Below the pieces are notes generated by a model that saw nothing but the letters and a program-made list of their open reading frames with translations, ran no database searches and was not told the origin of the DNA. This document shows positions 60,050-64,000 of a stretch of 64,000 nucleotides of DNA, piece after piece. The position numbers and the translations under genes are program-made. The number at the start of each line of letters is the position of its first letter. The stretch's first letter is position 1. Source of the DNA: Pseudomonas fluorescens (GTDB taxonomy: Bacteria > Pseudomonadota > Gammaproteobacteria > Pseudomonadales > Pseudomonadaceae); NCBI RefSeq assembly GCF_001623525.1, contig NZ_CP015225.1:3100001-3164000 (forward strand), written 5' to 3'.

Positions 60050-62554
60050 CTACTTGCTTGCCTCCTCGACGGCTGCTGTGTTCTGAGGACCGAAAGAATA
60101 TTTCAGGGCCCGTGCCTTCATGGTGCGCGGATCAGGTAAGCCTACGGTCTCTGGGCCCGCAAAGCCGGTGACACCTTTGCTGAACGTGGGATTGATCGCA
60201 TCGAACAGGAAACTGAAACCTTGTTTGAGCGAGCTCTGGGCGATGCCGTGACATCCCATGCAACCGCCCATGGTCAGGCCTTGGGTGCTGTGGTCGTAAT
60301 CCGGTACCTTGATGTTCGGCTGGTTGCGCGCATTGGTCAGGGTGTTGTTATTCGGGATCGGGAATACGTTGCTCCCGCGAAACAGCTGAATCCCCGGCTG
60401 GCTGCTTTCGACCATGATATTGGCCAAGTAGTAATCCGGATCGGTTTGAGTGCTCGACGGGATGGCTTGAACGCCTTTGAGCCGATAATGCTTCCAGACC
60501 GAATTGTTGAATTCGCCGCTGCCGTCCATCAACTGCTTGACCTGGTTGTTCACCGCCGCGACTTCGACATCCATGGTGAGCGGTTGCACGACCCGGATCG
60601 GGCCGGCCTGCCCTTCAGGGATCCCGTTACTGCCGGAGTAGACCGGCGGATCAAGGCTCGCGTTTGCGACTGCGCCCGCTTTTGGCAGGGAAACCGTATA
60701 GGTCTTGTTGCCGTCAGAGAAGGTGGCGGTCGGGGGGTTGTTTATATCGAAACCGGGGTAATCAATCTTGTTGTAGTTGGCAATGTAGTAGAGCCCGGTC
60801 GGTGATTTACCGTCGGGCAGCGTCAGGGCATCTTCGTGCTCGAACGTGGCGAAAATGAAGGTCGGGTAGTTGGACGTCTTATGGATTATATGTAAGGCGA
60901 CCAGTGCGTAGTCTTCGTTCTGCGCCACCGGGTCACTGTCGAGGCCCTTATAGGTCACCACCGTCGCCGTGTGGTAACGCGCGCGATTTTGAACCGGGAT
61001 GTCTGCCAGCTTGCGCCATGTCGCCTTGACCTCCACCGCGCCGTCGGGCAGCACTACATTCATATCCGGGAAGCTGGTCAGGCCTTTCGCATACTCGTAA
61101 ACGACGGGGTTCGCCTTGGCCTCGAACAGGATCTGGCTGTCGTTTGAAGGGGCATAATCTCTCCCTGTCTTCGCCACATTTGGCGGATTGACCGGGAAGA
61201 AAATAGCGTTTTGTCCTATTTGGGTCGCCTCATCCAGATTGTTGTAATGATTAAAGGTGGCGCCAGGCGCCAAACGAATACCCTGGGGAAATTGTATATA
61301 GCTGTATTGCGGGTCAGAACCAAACGGGCGCGTCGGACCACCTGCGGTGTTTTTTTGTGGTCCCGCGGGAAACAACTCAGTACGGTGCGCGAAGGTTTGC
61401 CATAACAAGGGGCTGGGAGACTTTGGCACCTTGCCCGAATCAGCAAAACTGCTGGCGGGATTGCCGACGCCGCGGTTAGCGGGCAATGGTGCGGCAGCTG
61501 TATTGTTCAGTGCGAAAAAGCTGCGCCAGGCGAACGTTGCATAGTCGCTATGGCTGAGGCCTGTGGCCAGGTCCGAGGGCAGTTGCGGGTTGCGCACGGT
61601 TAGATCGCTTGCGGTAATGCCATAGGAAACGCCCAAAACCGAGGGAAAGTTATCAAGCCCACTCGCAGCGAAATACGGATTCCAGTTAACCCCATCGCTG
61701 GAGTAAAAAGTTTTTGTATTGTTGCTGACAAACACACGATCGTTGATCATCGCCGCACTGTTCAGGAAAAGTTTACTGTTTATACCTTTCAGCTCTTGCC
61801 TCTCTCCCCACTGGCCGCGACGGTTGTAAGTGCGTGCGTACATGAGGCGATTTTCCACCGTGTAATAGACCCAAATTTTACCGCTATAGACGATAGGCAC
61901 CACTTTGGTCAGAGGCGTGTCAGTGCTTTCCTGGAACGCTGGAGTTTCCCGGCCAAACAGAAGACCATCATTCGAAGTGACGTAATAAACAGTTTTAGCA
62001 TTACCGTCACCTTTATGATAAAAAATGAATAATTGACCGTTATACACAACGGGGCTGTTAACGCCGGCCATAGGGCTGGTATTGATAGTTTGAATATCGG
62101 TCCAACTGACGCCGTCTGTAGAGCTGGTGGTCCTCAAGCGTTGCTGAGGGTCGGCAAAGGTCAGTACTAGTTTCTGCTTAAATACAGTCACTGAAATATC
62201 CCCACCCCATCGGTAGCCATTCACTGGGATAGTTTTAGCAGGGGACCACTTTCTCCCATCTGTCGAATAGGAAGAATAGATATGCTCTGAATCATAATTA
62301 TTGGACCAGAACATATAAATTTTTCCCTTGAACGACTGCACCGCGGGTATAAATCCCGCTGGGAGGCCGAATCCCACCAGGCTCGTCGAGGAAGGAATAC
62401 CGTTTGAGGCATCGGGCTTGTCAAAGACATCGACTTTTATTCCCACACCTTGTTGCGGTGTGGCGATGATCAGACTTTCCGCATAGGCCGATGAGAGCGC
62501 GAACAAACCCCACAGACACAACATCAGCCGACTGAATATCGCTCTAAGACTCAT
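60050..62554 (-). CDS. Secreted beta-propeller / single-haem cytochrome c fusion protein
   Basis: An 834-residue exported protein; the signal peptide ends SSAYA. The first ~310 residues have repeated sialidase/BNR-like blades (IYSSYSTDGRKWSPAKTI, TTSSTDGVSWTDIQTI, FYSSDGVNWNPYF), consistent with a beta-propeller. The rest (~340-834) resembles a poorly described cytochrome-c-related family: LLWQTFAHRTELFPAG, SQILFEAKANPVVYEYAK and ALVALHIIHKT. One haem-binding CMGCH follows GG near residue 770. I know no named protein with this fusion. The start at 62554 has AAGGA 9 bases upstream; the ATG at 62563 abuts it. Redox or surface-binding function is inferred. Confidence 0.72.
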   Translation of the reverse strand: MSLRAIFSRLMLCLWGLFALSSAYAESLIIATPQQGVGIKVDVFDKPDASNGIPSSTSLVGFGLPAGFIPAVQSFKGKIYMFWSNNYDSEHIYSSYSTDGRKWSPAKTIPVNGYRWGGDISVTVFKQKLVLTFADPQQRLRTTSSTDGVSWTDIQTINTSPMAGVNSPVVYNGQLFIFYHKGDGNAKTVYYVTSNDGLLFGRETPAFQESTDTPLTKVVPIVYSGKIWVYYTVENRLMYARTYNRRGQWGERQELKGINSKLFLNSAAMINDRVFVSNNTKTFYSSDGVNWNPYFAASGLDNFPSVLGVSYGITASDLTVRNPQLPSDLATGLSHSDYATFAWRSFFALNNTAAAPLPANRGVGNPASSFADSGKVPKSPSPLLWQTFAHRTELFPAGPQKNTAGGPTRPFGSDPQYSYIQFPQGIRLAPGATFNHYNNLDEATQIGQNAIFFPVNPPNVAKTGRDYAPSNDSQILFEAKANPVVYEYAKGLTSFPDMNVVLPDGAVEVKATWRKLADIPVQNRARYHTATVVTYKGLDSDPVAQNEDYALVALHIIHKTSNYPTFIFATFEHEDALTLPDGKSPTGLYYIANYNKIDYPGFDINNPPTATFSDGNKTYTVSLPKAGAVANASLDPPVYSGSNGIPEGQAGPIRVVQPLTMDVEVAAVNNQVKQLMDGSGEFNNSVWKHYRLKGVQAIPSSTQTDPDYYLANIMVESSQPGIQLFRGSNVFPIPNNNTLTNARNQPNIKVPDYDHSTQGLTMGGCMGCHGIAQSSLKQGFSFLFDAINPTFSKGVTGFAGPETVGLPDPRTMKARALKYSFGPQNTAAVEEASK

Positions 62555-62920
62555 AGGTTTCATTCCTTTGAATTAACGGCTACCACAGGCCGTGGATACG
62601 TCCTGACAGGCGTAGTTATTCTATTGTTCAATGCGAGCTGAACTGGATGTTCTGGAAGTCATTGACTGCATCGCGACAGACATATTGTTAGCCTCCTAGC
62701 TAATGAAGCACTTACATCCTGTGTGAAGCAGCGACCCGGCGTTGCAGGCATAGGGCTACCAGTCGCCTTTCTCCATGGTAGACGACGGTTTAATATCGGC
62801 TAGGGAAATTCTGAAAAAAGGCACCCTGCGAAGCGGCAGCCAGCATGGCGGCCAATGAACTTTCCACCCAACAACGGCCTCAACCCATTACCTGCCCAAC
62901 AAGGAATATGAGGCCCAGCC
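62555..62920. other. Intergenic region without a recognisable gene
   Basis: A 366-base divergent gap. It presumably holds promoters for both neighbours; no repeat, RNA or operator stood out. Confidence 0.45.
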
Positions 62921-63196
62921 ATGAAAACCCTCTTGAAACTCACCCTCGCAGCCACCCTCACCTGCGCCCTGCCCGCCTGGGCCACTTGCACGCCAGAAGA
63001 AGCGACCGCCAAACGTGAGCAACTGGCCCAGGAAGTGACCAAGCTCACCGAGCAGAACCCGGCCAAGGCCAAGGAAATCAACGACGAGTTGCAGGCCATG
63101 GACCTGGAGACTGCCAGCAAGGATGTGCCGGACAAGTGCCAGTTGATCGATAAGCGTCTGCAAGAGTTGAAGGATGCGGAGAAGAAGGCCGGGTGA
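62921..63196 (+). CDS. Small periplasmic coiled-coil-like protein
   Basis: A 91-residue protein with a clear signal peptide (TLAATLTCALPAWA), leaving a mature part of about 68 residues that is helical and charged (KREQLAQEVTKLTEQNPAK). Two cysteines, one just after the cleavage site (ATCTPEE) and one in DKCQ, may form a disulphide. No family recognised; similar small proteins are common in Pseudomonas. It appears monocistronic, followed by a REPIN. Confidence 0.75.
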   Translation: MKTLLKLTLAATLTCALPAWATCTPEEATAKREQLAQEVTKLTEQNPAKAKEINDELQAMDLETASKDVPDKCQLIDKRLQELKDAEKKAG

Positions 63197-63225
63197 GTGC
63201 CCTAGTCTGAGCACCGCTTCGCTTT

Positions 63226-63356
63226 TGTGGCGAGGGAGCTTGCTCCCGCTGGGGTGCGAAGCGCCCCCCAAAAACAAGTCTCACCGCGCAATAATGGGTG
63301 AACACGCAACTTTGGGGCTGCTGCGCAGCCCAGCGGGAGCAAGCTCCCTCGCCACA
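63226..63356. repeat. REPIN, TGTGGCGAGGGAGCTTGCTC type
   Basis: Inverted REP pair between the convergent small periplasmic gene and the helicase gene. Confidence 0.88.
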
Positions 63357-63392
63357 GGTTCTGCATCGAACTTAAGGTCGAGTTTCACCCAT

Positions 63393-63425
63393 AAAAAAAC
63401 CGGACCTTGGGTCCGGTTTTTCATG
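63393..63425. terminator. Bidirectional intrinsic terminator
   Basis: AAAACCGGACC pairs with GGTCCGGTTTT, with A/T runs on both sides, between convergent genes, so it can serve both. Confidence 0.85.
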
Positions 63426-63441
63426 AGGCACTACCGCCGCT

Positions 63442-64000
63442 TCACTCAGCAGCAGGCGCTTCTGGCTTGCGGCGCTTGAGCGGGGCCATGCCGTCCTTGC
63501 TGACCAGCGACGGGGCGTCGGCCTTCGGACGGTTGGCGGTCTTGCGCTTGGTCGGGGCCTTGGCGCCGGTTTTCTTCTTGTCGCCCTTGGCGTCGACCTT
63601 TTTCTTCTTCACGCCAACGGCCTTGCCCGAGGCCTTGACCTTCTTCGGCCCGCCGTAGGTGCCTTTGACTTCCTTGATGGTGCGGCGCTCGAAGCTCTGC
63701 TTGAGGTAGCGCTCGATGCTCGACATCAGGTTCCAGTCGCCGTGGCAGATCAGCGAGATCGCCAGGCCGTCGTTGCCGGCGCGGCCGGTACGACCGATGC
63801 GGTGCACGTATTCGTCGCCGCTGCGGGGCATGTCGAAGTTGATGACCATGTCCAGGCCTTCCACGTCCAGGCCGCGAGCGGCGACGTCGGTGGCGACGAG
63901 GATTTTCACGCCGCCCTGCTTGAGGCGATCGATGGCCAGCTTGCGGTCCTTCTGGTCTTTCTCGCCGTGCAGTACGAACGCCTTGTATTCCTGAGCCACC
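63442..64000 (-). CDS. DEAD-box ATP-dependent RNA helicase, 5' part outside the window
   Basis: The visible 186 residues are the C-terminal part of an SF2 helicase: motif IV-V region ILVATDVAARGLDVEGLDMVINFD, motif VI HRIGRTGRAG, then a lysine-rich low-complexity tail (KKKKVDAKGDKKK and similar) of about 80 residues typical of RhlE/DeaD-like RNA helicases. The N-terminal half with the Walker and DEAD motifs lies beyond the right edge. Exact subfamily (RhlE or another) cannot be fixed. Confidence 0.88.
   Translation of the reverse strand, partial: VAQEYKAFVLHGEKDQKDRKLAIDRLKQGGVKILVATDVAARGLDVEGLDMVINFDMPRSGDEYVHRIGRTGRAGNDGLAISLICHGDWNLMSSIERYLKQSFERRTIKEVKGTYGGPKKVKASGKAVGVKKKKVDAKGDKKKTGAKAPTKRKTANRPKADAPSLVSKDGMAPLKRRKPEAPAAE

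Noticed and set aside
1..64000. tRNA, rRNA, CRISPR arrays, prophage structural genes or integrase-linked attachment sites
   Set aside because: None could be supported by reading the sequence; a covariance-model scan would be needed to exclude small RNAs.

Overview
The window is a chromosomal segment of a high-GC gammaproteobacterium, almost certainly a Pseudomonas of the fluorescens complex. The evidence is about a dozen REP/REPIN palindromes of the Pseudomonas type (core TGTGGCGAGGGAGCTTGCTC, or GTGGGAGCGAGCTTGCTC), a large LapG-type RTX adhesin with a dedicated type I exporter, and a gbuA/gbuR block whose gene order matches, from memory, P. aeruginosa PA1418-PA1422 with a PA1414-like micro-ORF nearby. 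No tRNA, rRNA or CRISPR array was seen.

Layout. Positions 1-11.5 kb hold housekeeping and envelope genes: an LpxH-like phosphoesterase (cut by the left edge), an AraC regulator, an EamA exporter, a SelW-like thioredoxin-fold protein, a patatin/beta-barrel protein of the PlpD (type Vd) design, a FimV-like LysM/TPR protein, a MarR regulator with a palindrome at its start, RecQ, a UPF0149 protein and a YbaN-like membrane protein. Positions 11.7-25.8 kb form an adhesion module. A 2853-residue adhesin (retention module with a TAAG cleavage site, two arrays of near-identical 738-bp and 720-bp repeats, a von Willebrand A domain and RTX repeats) lies divergent from its TolC, ABC and HlyD exporter genes. 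The whole resembles the Lap/Map systems.

Positions 26-40 kb are metabolic and transport genes. A DTW-domain tRNA modification enzyme follows a LysR gene (gbuR-like). Divergent from that LysR gene runs gbuA (guanidinobutyrase), an NTF2-like protein, a cytosine-permease-type transporter and a sodium:solute symporter. A 42-residue ORF with an Anr-like box and its own terminator follows on the minus strand, then a LysR/MFS divergent pair, an NCS1 permease, a CvfB-like S1-domain protein, a SutA-like micro-protein, a TorF-type porin and a lipoprotein.

Positions 41-62.5 kb are accessory: a DUF899 protein, a DUF3077-like small protein, a HigB/HigA-type toxin-antitoxin pair, a complete IS4-family insertion sequence with 22-bp inverted ends, and a two-partner contact-dependent inhibition locus on the minus strand (cdiB, a 4361-residue cdiA, and an AT-rich presumed immunity gene). 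Upstream of it lies an unusual secreted protein joining a beta-propeller-like N-terminus to a C-terminal single-haem CxxCH module. The right edge holds a small periplasmic protein and the 3' part of a DEAD-box RNA helicase gene.

The most noteworthy items are the CDI locus with its AT-rich central and 3' patches, the propeller-cytochrome fusion, the internally repetitive adhesin with its exporter, and the small-ORF/Anr-box unit.
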